Source: Pseudonocardiales bacterium (GTDB lineage: Bacteria > Actinomycetota > Actinomycetes > Mycobacteriales > Jatrophihabitantaceae). Taken from it: a stretch of 10,888 bases of DNA. Position numbers and translations under genes: made by a program. Where the stretch lies: positions 1 to 10,888 of the forward strand of contig JAVEEO010000256.1 of the NCBI GenBank assembly GCA_030840415.1. The letters run 5' to 3'. Positions 5,207 through 10,888 of the stretch are shown here, piece after piece. Below the pieces are notes generated by a model. It was not told the DNA's origin. It ran no database searches and worked only from the letters and a program-made list of their open reading frames with translations. Position 1 is the first letter of the stretch; each line of letters starts with the position of its first letter.

Positions 5207-5716
5207 ATGTTGACGACTACGGGAAGTAAAACCATGGGGTTCTCCGAGGTATCGACGTTGCTGTGGCGCGAGCGGGATGCGCTGCAATTGCTGCTGTTCA
5301 AGCTCATCGAGGAGCAGCTGATAGTCAGCGCGGGGCAGACCCGTTGGTTGGCCCAGGCCAACAACGAGATCGAGGTCGCCCTCGATCAGCTGCGCGGCAC
5401 CGAGGTGCTGCGCGCTGCCGAGGTGGACTCGATCGCCGACGATCTGGGCCTGCCCGCTCCCCCGACCCTCGCCGAACTGGAGGCCCTCGCGCCCCAGCCG
5501 TGGGCGACGCTGTTCGCAGAACACCGGCAGGCCCTGCTGCAACTGGTCGACGAGGTCGAGCGCGCCACCGGCGACAACCGCACCCTGCTGGCCGCCGGCG
5601 CCCGCGCGGTCCGCCAGACGCTGCTGTCGGTCACCCCGACCGTGCAGACCTATGACTCACACGGCTCGGCGGCAGCGATGCCGAATGGCCCGATGCTGAT
5701 GGATGAACAGGTATGA
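5207..5716 (+). CDS. flgN: FlgN-like chaperone for the hook-filament junction proteins
   Basis: FlgN-type proteins are cytoplasmic export chaperones for FlgK and FlgL, the hook-filament junction proteins encoded next door. The 169-aa product is predicted to be mostly helical. A leading helix, FSEVSTLLWRERDALQLLLF, with KLIEEQLIV after it, is typical of the FlgN family. It is followed by ALDQLRGTEVLRAAEVDSIA and a C-terminal helix pair ending near position 145; the tail is short and disordered. The family is poorly conserved, so the call leans on position and helical pattern. ATG 5207 has GAGG at 5-nt spacing. ATG 5234 (MGFSEV) with GGGAAG at 7 nt is a serious alternative and fits the conserved start better. 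The stop overlaps the flgK start as ATGA, giving tight coupling. Confidence 0.8.
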   Translation: MLTTTGSKTMGFSEVSTLLWRERDALQLLLFKLIEEQLIVSAGQTRWLAQANNEIEVALDQLRGTEVLRAAEVDSIADDLGLPAPPTLAELEALAPQPWATLFAEHRQALLQLVDEVERATGDNRTLLAAGARAVRQTLLSVTPTVQTYDSHGSAAAMPNGPMLMDEQV

Positions 5717-7065
5717 CGAGCTCGTTCTCCGGCCTGACCAATGCCCTGGCGGCACTCAACGTGCAGCGCTACGGCATGGAGGTCACCGGCCAGAACATCG
5801 CCAACGCCAACACCCCCGGCTACACCCGGCAGCGCGCCGAACTGGCCGCGGTCGGCCCGGCGACCGGGGTGTCGGCGCTGTATGCCACCCAGCACCCTAA
5901 CGGCTCGGTCACCGTGTCCGGCACCACCAGGCTCAACGACCCGATGATCGACGTCCGGGCCCGTACCGAGCACGGCGACAACGGCTACCGGCAGACCACC
6001 GCCAGCGTGCTGTCCTCGGCCGAGACGCTCTTCGACGAGCCCAGTGACCACGGCCTGGCCGAGCAGCTCAACGACTTCTGGAACTCCTGGGCGGCGGTGG
6101 CCAACAACCCCGGCGACCTGGCGGCCCGCAACGTGGTGTTGCAGAAGGCGGCGGCCCTGGCCAGCAGCCTCAACCAGAGCAGCACCAACCTCGACCGGCT
6201 CAGCCAGTCGGTGACCCAGCAGGCCACCGCGGCGACCGTCGAGATCAACACCGCCGCCGCGGCGCTGGCCCAGCTCAACGGCAACATCGCGGTGGCCACC
6301 GCCAGCGGCACCAACACCAACGCCCTGGCCGACCAGCGCGACACCCTGCTGCTGAAGCTGGCCGACCTGACCGGCGCCCAAACCACCATCCTGGCCGACG
6401 GCACCGCCAGCGTGAGCGTCGGCGGCCAGAGCCTGGTCTCCTCCACCACGGCCAGCACCATTTCGCTGAGCCCCACCAACCAGATCCTGGTCGGCGGCAC
6501 CCCGGCCGGCCCGGCCGGCGGCTCGCTGCAGGGCCTGGTGGACAGCCTCAACACCGCGCTGCCGGCCTACACCGCCCAGCTCGATGCGGTGGCCGCCGCC
6601 CTGTCGAGCACCGTCAACGCCAGCCAGACCACCGGCTTCGACCTGGCCGGCAACCCTGGCGGGCCGCTGTTCGCCGGGACCACCGCGGCGAGCCTGTCGG
6701 TGGCGGTGACCGATCCGGCCAAGCTGGCCGCCTCGGGCACCCCCGGCGGCAACCTGGACGGCTCGGTCGCGCTGGGCATGTCCCAGCTCGGCAGCTCGAA
6801 CTCCGGCGCCGACGCCGCCTACCGCAGCCTGGTGGGCACCCTGGCCACCGACGTCCAGCGGGCCGTCCAGCAGGCCTCGGTCCAGCAGGCGGTCACCAAC
6901 AGCGTCGACGAGCTGGCCCAGTCCTCGGCCGGCGTCAGCTTCGACGAGGAGACCACCAACCTGCTCACCTTCCAGCGCGCGTACCAGGCGTCCTCGCGGG
7001 TGATGACCACGGTGGACGAACTCCTCGACACCTTGATCAGCCACACCGGACGGGTGGGCCTGTAA
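5713..7065 (+). CDS. flgK: FlgK, hook-filament junction protein 1 (hook-associated protein 1)
   Basis: FlgK is the first of two junction proteins joining the hook to the flagellin filament. The protein is 450 aa, normal for the family. The N-terminus carries the rod/hook motif: SGLTNALAALNVQRYGMEVT leads into GQNIANANTPGYTRQRA (about 6-42). The C-terminus has the matching partner helix with NLLTFQRAYQASSRVMTTVD and ELLDTLI after it. These terminal helices form the D0/D1 coiled core and the middle is the exposed part. The ATG at 5713 overlaps the flgN stop by 4 nt. The stop TAA shares its final base with the flgL ATG. Expression is probably from the FliA-type promoter ahead of flgN. Confidence 0.97.
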   Translation: MTSSFSGLTNALAALNVQRYGMEVTGQNIANANTPGYTRQRAELAAVGPATGVSALYATQHPNGSVTVSGTTRLNDPMIDVRARTEHGDNGYRQTTASVLSSAETLFDEPSDHGLAEQLNDFWNSWAAVANNPGDLAARNVVLQKAAALASSLNQSSTNLDRLSQSVTQQATAATVEINTAAAALAQLNGNIAVATASGTNTNALADQRDTLLLKLADLTGAQTTILADGTASVSVGGQSLVSSTTASTISLSPTNQILVGGTPAGPAGGSLQGLVDSLNTALPAYTAQLDAVAAALSSTVNASQTTGFDLAGNPGGPLFAGTTAASLSVAVTDPAKLAASGTPGGNLDGSVALGMSQLGSSNSGADAAYRSLVGTLATDVQRAVQQASVQQAVTNSVDELAQSSAGVSFDEETTNLLTFQRAYQASSRVMTTVDELLDTLISHTGRVGL

Positions 7066-7946
7066 TGATCAGAGTCACAGTGGGCTCCGCCTCGCGCGGC
7101 GCACTGGCCGGACTGCAGGCCGACGCGTCCCGGCTGGCGAACCTGCAGCAACAGATCACCTCGGGCCGGCAGATCACCAAGCCGTCGGACAACCCGACCG
7201 GCACGGTGACGGCCCTGCGGCTGCGCTCGCAGCTCAAGCAGGTCAACCAGTACCAGGCCAACGCCAACGACGCGCTCGGCTGGCTGACCACGGTCGACAG
7301 CTCGCTGCACAGCGTCACCAACCAGCTGCAGCAGGTCCGGTCGCTGGTGCTGCAGGGCATGAACACCGGTACCGGCAACGCCACCGCCAACGAGGCGCTG
7401 GCCCAGCAGGTCGACCAGGCCAAGGCCTCGTTGCTGTCGCTGGCCAACTCCAGCTACCTCGGACGGCCGGTCTTCGGCGGCACGACCGCCGGCAGCGTGG
7501 CCTTCGACGCCAGCGGCAGCTACGTCGGCGACACCGGCATCGTGGCCCGCACCGTCGGGCCGAACAACGCCATCGACCTCAACACCCCGGGGACGGCGGC
7601 CTTCGGCCCCAACGGCGGCAACCTCTTCGACCTGCTCACAGACATCTCGGACAAGCTGCGTACCAAACCCTCCGGGCTGAGTGCCGACCTGGCACAACTG
7701 GATGCCCGGCAGGTCAGCATCACCAACGAACAATCCCTGGCCGGCGCCAAGTACCAGAGGATCCAGAGCGTGCAGAACACCGCGAACACCAACCTGGTCC
7801 AGCTCAAGTCGCAGCTGTCGGACCTGCAAGAGATCGACCTGGCCGACATGGCCATTCAGGTGACGTCGGCCAATGCCGCCTACCAGGCCGCGCTGGCCAC
7901 CACAGCGAAGATCAGCCAGATCTCGCTACTGGACTTCTTGAGGTGA
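7065..7946 (+). CDS. flgL: FlgL, hook-filament junction protein 3 (flagellin-like)
   Basis: FlgL is the second junction protein, sitting between FlgK and the first flagellin subunits. The product is 293 aa and flagellin-like at both ends. The N-terminal portion contains LANLQQQITSGRQITKPSDN and PTGTVTALRLRSQL, corresponding to flagellin's LSSG.RI..A.DD region. The C-terminus has LSDLQEIDLADMAIQVTSAN followed by AAYQAALATTAKISQISLLDFL, typical of FlgL. The ATG shares one base with the flgK stop (TAATG), so translation is coupled. The end abuts the repeat element that supplies the fliW start, and the last codons provide the GAGG that serves as fliW's ribosome-binding site. Confidence 0.96.
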   Translation: MIRVTVGSASRGALAGLQADASRLANLQQQITSGRQITKPSDNPTGTVTALRLRSQLKQVNQYQANANDALGWLTTVDSSLHSVTNQLQQVRSLVLQGMNTGTGNATANEALAQQVDQAKASLLSLANSSYLGRPVFGGTTAGSVAFDASGSYVGDTGIVARTVGPNNAIDLNTPGTAAFGPNGGNLFDLLTDISDKLRTKPSGLSADLAQLDARQVSITNEQSLAGAKYQRIQSVQNTANTNLVQLKSQLSDLQEIDLADMAIQVTSANAAYQAALATTAKISQISLLDFLR

Positions 7947-8033
7947 GCATGGACGTGAGCATCGAGCGAGGCACGAGCGAGGCGCGGAGCGGCCCGAGGG
8001 GCATGGACGTGAGCATCGAGCGAGGCACGAGCG
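7947..8033 (+). repeat. 33-bp direct repeat, 54-bp period, at the flgL/fliW junction
   Basis: Positions 7947-7979 and 8001-8033 are identical over 33 bp and are offset by exactly 54 bp (18 codons). Both copies start GCATGGACGTGAGC and end GGCACGAGCG. The unit also contains shorter internal repeats of CGAGCGAGGC. It begins immediately after the flgL stop, runs in the operon's direction and stays open in the fliW frame, encoding MDVSIERGTS twice. Placement between two operon genes while supplying a start codon resembles the mycobacterial MIRU elements, although I do not claim sequence relationship. I have an unverified impression that this motif is dispersed in some actinobacterial genomes. Confidence 0.85.
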
Positions 8034-8494
8034 GGCCGATTGGCATCGCCAAGCACGGTGAGCCAGCCGGCACCGTGGCCACCCTGCCCCGGCCGGCCGC
8101 CACCCTGCCGGACCGGATCAGCTTCGCCACGCCGATCCCGGGCTTCGAGGACGAGCGGGACTTCACCGTGACGGCCCTGGACGCCCACGGCGTGCTCTAC
8201 GCGCTGCGCTCGGCCAAGACCCCCGGCCTGCGGTTCGTGGTGGCCTCGCCCGGCCGGTTCTTCCCCGAGTACGCACCGCTGCTGGACGCCTCCGACGTCA
8301 GCGCCCTGGGGGTGTCCGACGGCGACGAGGTGCTGCTGCTGGTGATCGTCACGGTGACCAACGGAATCGGCGACGCAACCGCCAACCTGCTGGCCCCGAT
8401 CGTCATCGCCGCCGAGCGCGGTACCGCCCTGCAACTGGTGCTGGCAGACTCAGAACTGCCCCTGCGCGCGCCGTTGCTACAGCAAGCAGGCTAG
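7949..8494 (+). CDS. fliW: FliW, flagellar assembly factor and CsrA antagonist
   Basis: FliW binds flagellin and CsrA alternately: free flagellin captures FliW and releases CsrA to repress flagellin mRNA. The FliW domain begins near DRISFATPIPGFEDERDFTV, with the family's PGF(E) motif. Conserved blocks SPGRFFPEYAPLL, DEVLLLVIVTVT and NLLAPIVIAAERGTALQLVL follow. From ATG 7949 the protein is 181 aa, against about 130-150 for the family. The excess is an N-terminal extension of about 50 residues, much of it encoded by the duplicated repeat. ATG 7949 has GAGG at 5-nt spacing. GTG 7943, ATG 8003 or a later GTG are alternatives, and the original start may have been displaced by the repeat. csrA follows after 45 nt. 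Confidence 0.92.
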   Translation: MDVSIERGTSEARSGPRGMDVSIERGTSGPIGIAKHGEPAGTVATLPRPAATLPDRISFATPIPGFEDERDFTVTALDAHGVLYALRSAKTPGLRFVVASPGRFFPEYAPLLDASDVSALGVSDGDEVLLLVIVTVTNGIGDATANLLAPIVIAAERGTALQLVLADSELPLRAPLLQQAG

Positions 8495-8539
8495 CGTTGT
8501 CGGTGCCGGACCCGGCCCACTGCCTGCTGGAGCGTCGCC

Positions 8540-8833
8540 TTGCTGATTCTGACCCGCCGTGTCGGCGAGAGCATCGTCGTCGGCGACGACATCGTCCTGA
8601 CCGTTTTCGAGGTCCGCGGTGACGCGGTCCGGATCGGGATCGAGGCACCCCGGTCGGTCAAGGTCAACCGCAAGGAAATCTACGAGGAAATCCAGCGATC
8701 CAATGCCCAGGCGGTCTCCAGTTCCGATGATGCGGTCGACGCACTGCGCGGCGCCCTGGGCACTCCTGCCGAGGACCCGGGGGCGAGTAGTGGCGGCGGC
8801 GGCACCGAGGCTGCGGGCGGCAGCCGGTCCTGA
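8540..8833 (+). CDS. csrA: CsrA, RNA-binding global regulator with C-terminal extension
   Basis: CsrA is a homodimeric RNA-binding protein that blocks translation by binding GGA motifs near ribosome-binding sites. The first ~55 residues are a textbook CsrA domain: [20 protein letters not shown], then [20 protein letters not shown] and [11 protein letters not shown]. The RNA-contacting residues at both ends (L4/R6 and the VxRxE..E region) are present. The protein is 97 aa, longer than the usual 60-75; the extra ~40 residues are Ser/Gly/Ala/Asp-rich and probably disordered. The TTG start has GGAG at 7-nt spacing and gives the canonical MLILTRR start. Next to fliW, its likely main target is flagellin mRNA. 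Confidence 0.96.
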   Translation: MLILTRRVGESIVVGDDIVLTVFEVRGDAVRIGIEAPRSVKVNRKEIYEEIQRSNAQAVSSSDDAVDALRGALGTPAEDPGASSGGGGTEAAGGSRS

Positions 8834-8883
8834 CCGGCCGGGCGGATCGGCCCGTTTCGCTGCGACGGCGGCCGGCCAGTACC

Positions 8884-8889
8884 TAGGAT
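8884..8889 (+). promoter_or_regulatory. Candidate leaderless -10 box for the PilZ gene
   Basis: TAGGAT is followed by exactly 7 nt and then the GTG at 8897. This is the layout of actinobacterial leaderless promoters, in which transcription begins at the start codon. No good -35 element is seen. The same bases also contain AGGA, which could instead act as a ribosome-binding site 8 nt before the GTG. Confidence 0.35.
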
Positions 8890-8896
8890 GGCGCTC

Positions 8897-9550
8897 GTGA
8901 GCACGGCAGCGGCCGGCCGGGCGACGACCGGCGTACCGGCGGAGGGAACGCCGATCGTGCTGCGCACCCAGCGCGGCGGCGCCTACCGCAGCCAGGTGGC
9001 CCACGCCCAGCCCGGCATCCTGTACCTGCAGAGCCCGACCGAACTGCCCGGCACCGCCAGCCTGCCGGTCGGCACCCGGCTACTGGTGGCCTGGCCGGAC
9101 CGGAACTCGCTGTGGGTGCTGCCGGTCGTGGTGCTCAGCCTCCTGGAATCCAGCGGCGGCCTGCTCACCGTCCAGATCGAGGGCACCGCCTGGCGCGAGG
9201 AGCGCCGCCGCTACGCCCGCACCAACCTCGACGCCACCCTCACCCTCGGCTACGACCGCGCCGACGGGCAGCCGGTGGAGGTCGCCGGCGAGCTGATCGA
9301 TCTCAGCGAGGCGGCCCTGCGCTGCGTGGTGGCCCAGGAGCACCAGTCACTGTGCCGGCCGCGCACGCCGGTACGGGTGCGCATCGGGCTGGCCGAGGAC
9401 AGTTTCGACGTCGAGGGCTACGTCCTGCAGGGCAAGGCCACCGCCCGGCCGGACCTGGGCCTGGAGGTGGTGGTGCTGTTCCACCGCCCGGTGCCCCGGG
9501 TCGAGGACTTGCGCCGGCTGCTGGGCAGTTCCGACGACAGCGGCGACTGA
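8897..9550 (+). CDS. PilZ-domain protein, YcgR-like flagellar brake candidate
   Basis: The 217-aa product has a two-domain layout like YcgR. An N-terminal beta-rich domain (about 20-95; VLRTQRGGAYRSQV...LPVGTRLLVAWP) precedes a C-terminal PilZ domain (about 100-205). YcgR proteins bind cyclic di-GMP and slow the flagellar motor. The PilZ domain has the RxxxR motif (ERRRYAR, about 102-108). The second motif, normally (D/N)xSxxG, reads DLSEAA at about 135-140, with alanine replacing the final glycine, so ligand binding is uncertain. GTG 8897 is preferred, with AGGA at 8 nt or a leaderless -10. The in-frame ATG 8888 has no properly spaced site. The gene follows csrA after 63 nt, supporting a motility role. 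Confidence 0.82.
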   Translation: MSTAAAGRATTGVPAEGTPIVLRTQRGGAYRSQVAHAQPGILYLQSPTELPGTASLPVGTRLLVAWPDRNSLWVLPVVVLSLLESSGGLLTVQIEGTAWREERRRYARTNLDATLTLGYDRADGQPVEVAGELIDLSEAALRCVVAQEHQSLCRPRTPVRVRIGLAEDSFDVEGYVLQGKATARPDLGLEVVVLFHRPVPRVEDLRRLLGSSDDSGD

Positions 9551-9562
9551 CCCGCGCCGCCC

Positions 9563-9805
9563 CTAGCGCTCGCGCCGGCTGCGCCGCACGTTGCGGATCA
9601 TCAGCACGCCCAGCAGCAGACCGGCACCGGCCAGCACCGCCTTGCCCTGCGGCGTCATCGCCTTCTGCTTGAGCGAGGTCTTGGCGTCGTCGACGAGCCG
9701 CTTGGGAGCCAACCGGTCGGCGAGCTGGTCGACGGCCACCGCGAGCTGGTCGCGCGCCCGCTCTATTTCTGTCCGGATCTCGCTCGCCTCGCGCTGGGTG
9801 GCCAC
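9563..9805 (-). CDS. DUF3618 family small membrane protein
   Basis: This 80-aa protein fits the actinobacterial DUF3618 family. An N-terminal charged helix (EIRTEIERARDQLAVAVDQL, then ADRLAPKRLVDD) precedes one hydrophobic membrane segment (about 56-70, AVLAGAGLLLGVLMI). An Arg-rich cytoplasmic tail ends the protein (RNVRRSRRER). The function of the family is unknown, with only a suspected membrane-anchored coiled-coil or scaffolding role. The GTG start at 9805 has AAGGAG at 5 nt, and a possible -10 (TAGGCT, minus strand 9847-9842) lies upstream. It is divergent from bcp and convergent with the PilZ gene, ending 12 nt away. As I recall, the DUF3618-bcp pairing also occurs in mycobacteria, so this marks the return to conserved housekeeping DNA. 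Confidence 0.85.
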   Translation of the reverse strand: MATQREASEIRTEIERARDQLAVAVDQLADRLAPKRLVDDAKTSLKQKAMTPQGKAVLAGAGLLLGVLMIRNVRRSRRER

Positions 9806-9877
9806 CGTGGCTCCTTCGTTACAGACCGACTGGAAATCGCTAGCCTATCCACCCGGCCAAGGCGGGTGTGGGCCCGA

Positions 9878-9883
9878 TACGGT
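9878..9883 (+). promoter_or_regulatory. Candidate leaderless -10 box of bcp
   Basis: TACGGT followed by 7 nt and the bcp ATG fits the leaderless actinobacterial promoter form TAnnnT-N7-ATG. There is no Shine-Dalgarno sequence before this ATG, which supports leaderless initiation. No clear -35 is visible. Confidence 0.5.
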
Positions 9884-9890
9884 GTGCGGC

Positions 9891-10370
9891 ATGACCGAAC
9901 GTCTCGCCGCCGGCGATCCGGCGCCTGATTTCACCCTCCCCGACGCCGACGGCACGCCGGTGTCGCTGGCCGATTTCCGCGGCCGGCGCGTCATCGTCTA
10001 CTTCTACCCGGCGGCCTCGACCCCGGGGTGCACCAAGCAGGCCTGCGACTTCCGCGACACCCTGGACAGCTTCGCCGACGAGGGCTTCGCGGTGCTCGGC
10101 ATCTCGCCGGACAAGCCCGCCAAGCTGGTCAAGTTCCGCGACGACCAGCGGCTGAGCTTCCCGCTGCTGTCCGACCCCGACCGCGGGGTCCTGGAGGCCT
10201 ACGGCGCGTACGGGGAGAAGAAGCTCTACGGCAAGGCCGTGCAGGGCGTGATCCGCTCGACCTTCGTTCTCGATGCCGAGGGCAAGGTGGAGCTGGCCCA
10301 GTACGGGGTCAAGGCGACCGGCCACGTGGCCAAGCTGCGCCGCGACCTGGGCCTGGCCGCCACCCAGTAG
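9891..10370 (+). CDS. bcp: Bcp/PrxQ thioredoxin-dependent peroxiredoxin
   Basis: Bcp reduces hydrogen peroxide and organic hydroperoxides in the cytoplasm, using thioredoxin for recycling. The 159-aa protein matches the family length. An N-terminal GDPAPDFTLPDADGTPVSLA opens the thioredoxin fold. The active site YFYPAASTPGCTKQACDFRD carries peroxidatic Cys47 (PGCT) and resolving Cys52, the atypical 2-Cys spacing of BCP. DDQRLSFPLLSDPDRGVLEA follows, then YGAYGEKKLYGKAVQGVIRS with TFVLDAEGKV after it. ATG 9891 is chosen because family similarity begins there and a TACGGT -10 box lies 7 nt upstream; the frame stays open far upstream but is not Bcp-like. The gene is divergent from the DUF3618 gene and 14 nt before the tRNA. 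Confidence 0.96.
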   Translation: MTERLAAGDPAPDFTLPDADGTPVSLADFRGRRVIVYFYPAASTPGCTKQACDFRDTLDSFADEGFAVLGISPDKPAKLVKFRDDQRLSFPLLSDPDRGVLEAYGAYGEKKLYGKAVQGVIRSTFVLDAEGKVELAQYGVKATGHVAKLRRDLGLAATQ

Positions 10371-10384
10371 GCTCTCCCGACGAC

Positions 10385-10457
10385 GGGGCCGTAGCCCAAT
10401 GGCAGAGGCACACGGTTTAGGTCCGTGACAGTGGGGGTTCAACTCCCCCCGGCCCTA
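10385..10457 (+). tRNA. tRNA with anticodon UAG (leucine CUA codons), short variable loop
   Basis: The cloverleaf reads as follows. The acceptor is GGGGCCG with CGGCCCT, with a G-U pair at 1-72. T8 and A9 follow. The D arm is GCC/GGC, 3 bp, with GG in the loop. The anticodon stem is CACGG/CCGTG around loop TTTAGGT, so the anticodon is UAG. The variable region is only 5 nt (ACAGT). The T arm is GGGGG/CCCCC with loop TTCAACT. The discriminator is A73, and CCA is not encoded. UAG reads CUA and possibly other CUN leucine codons. Normal bacterial leucine tRNAs have a long variable arm, so amino acid identity is uncertain. The 3-bp D stem is leucine-like. It follows bcp by 14 nt. Confidence 0.82.
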
Positions 10458-10497
10458 CTCAAGCCCCACGCAGGTGTGGCAGGGCAGCGGCGCCCGC

Positions 10498-10888
10498 TCA
10501 GGGGCCGGTGTCGAGGTCGAGGCTGATCGCGCTGAATGTGGCGGTACCGGCCTCGCTGAAGGTCAGGGCCTCATAAGCCGTCGACCCGCCGAAGGCAGCC
10601 GGCCAGCCGGCCCGCGCGGGCAGTGACACCAGCAACGGCCCGTCAGCCAGTGCCCGGGGCAGCCGGAACGTGCTGCCGCCGGCTCCCACCGTCAGCGGGT
10701 GAAAGCTCTTGTCCAGCGCTCTACCGAGCCGCACTGCCGTACTGGCACGGCGTTCGGTGAAAGCAACCACCAGGATCTGATCCGGCCCGGCCCGGGGGAT
10801 GGCCAACGGTTGGCCTGCCTCGACCTGCCGGGTGGCGACCGGTACCGCCGCCGAGCACCGGTTGCCGGACTTGCGAAGAAGCATCCAG
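10498..10888 (-). CDS. Unrecognised protein, 3' part (gene runs off the right edge)
   Basis: The frame is open from the window edge to a TGA at 10498. An ATG at 10884 would give 128 aa, but with no upstream sequence visible this may be an internal methionine of a longer protein. The sequence mixes hydrophobic strands with Gly/Ala/Pro turns (DQILVVAFTE, GPLLVSLPARAGWPAAF, AYEALTFSEAGTATFSAISL). That resembles a beta-rich domain such as the C-terminal part of a secreted or surface protein. I see no catalytic motif, no signal peptide in the visible part and no flagellar similarity. Codon use is high-GC like the neighbours. The reading frame is probably real; function is unknown. Confidence 0.55.
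   Translation of the reverse strand, partial: WMLLRKSGNRCSAAVPVATRQVEAGQPLAIPRAGPDQILVVAFTERRASTAVRLGRALDKSFHPLTVGAGGSTFRLPRALADGPLLVSLPARAGWPAAFGGSTAYEALTFSEAGTATFSAISLDLDTGP

Noticed and set aside
5650..7044. Long minus-strand open frame (464 codons) opposite flgK, and similar long frames opposite fliD, fliC and fliA
   Set aside because: They mirror real genes in high-GC DNA, have low-complexity Gly/Arg/Ala/Val composition and show no family motifs; the opposite strand encodes clear flagellar proteins.
10385..10457. Possibility that the UAG-anticodon tRNA is an amber suppressor
   Set aside because: Anticodon 5'-UAG-3' pairs with codon CUA, not with the UAG stop codon, which needs CUA as anticodon.
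1..10888. CRISPR arrays, transposases, integrases, toxin-antitoxin or phage genes
   Set aside because: None seen; the only repeats are the flgL/fliW element and short intergenic motifs.

Overview
The window is a flagellar locus from a high-GC actinobacterium, followed by a short housekeeping segment. The high GC content, frequent GTG/TTG starts, candidate leaderless promoters of the TAnnnT + 7 nt form, and the DUF3618 gene next to bcp (an arrangement I recall from mycobacteria) all point to Actinobacteria. The flagellar genes suggest a motile soil or plant-associated lineage. I cannot name the genus from the sequence alone.

Layout. Two divergent flagellar arms start from a 284-bp control region at 4923-5206. 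Leftward (minus strand) the order is fliA (flagellar sigma factor), fliC (flagellin), fliD (filament cap), fliS (flagellin chaperone), a small unrecognised gene in the usual fliT position, flgB, and the start of flgC, which is cut by the window edge. Rightward (plus strand) the order is a flgN-like chaperone gene, flgK, flgL, fliW, csrA and a PilZ-type gene. From flgN to fliW the genes overlap or almost touch. Next come a DUF3618 membrane-protein gene (minus), bcp peroxiredoxin (plus), a tRNA gene with anticodon UAG, and the 3' part of an unrecognised gene on the minus strand running off the right edge.

How the genes fit together. Three sites fit one FliA-type pattern, TYAA-N15-GYCGAWMA. They lie before fliC, before flgN and before flgB, so FliA made from the divergent gene probably switches on filament, hook-junction and rod genes. 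The fliA/flgN control region also holds a perfect CRP-type palindrome (TGTGATCTGTATCACA), a 12/13-bp inverted repeat and an 11-bp motif shared with the flgB promoter. The fliC leader is rich in GGA motifs, two of them at the ribosome-binding site. With fliW and csrA encoded nearby, this fits the FliC-FliW-CsrA homeostatic loop known from Bacillus subtilis.

Most unusual items: (1) a class I tRNA (5-nt variable loop) with anticodon UAG, whereas leucine tRNAs normally have a long variable arm; (2) a 33-bp direct repeat of 54-bp period inserted in frame exactly at the flgL/fliW junction, supplying fliW's start codon; (3) the CRP palindrome and paired operators between fliA and flgN; (4) a PilZ domain lacking the final motif glycine; (5) low-complexity C-terminal extensions on CsrA and FliA.
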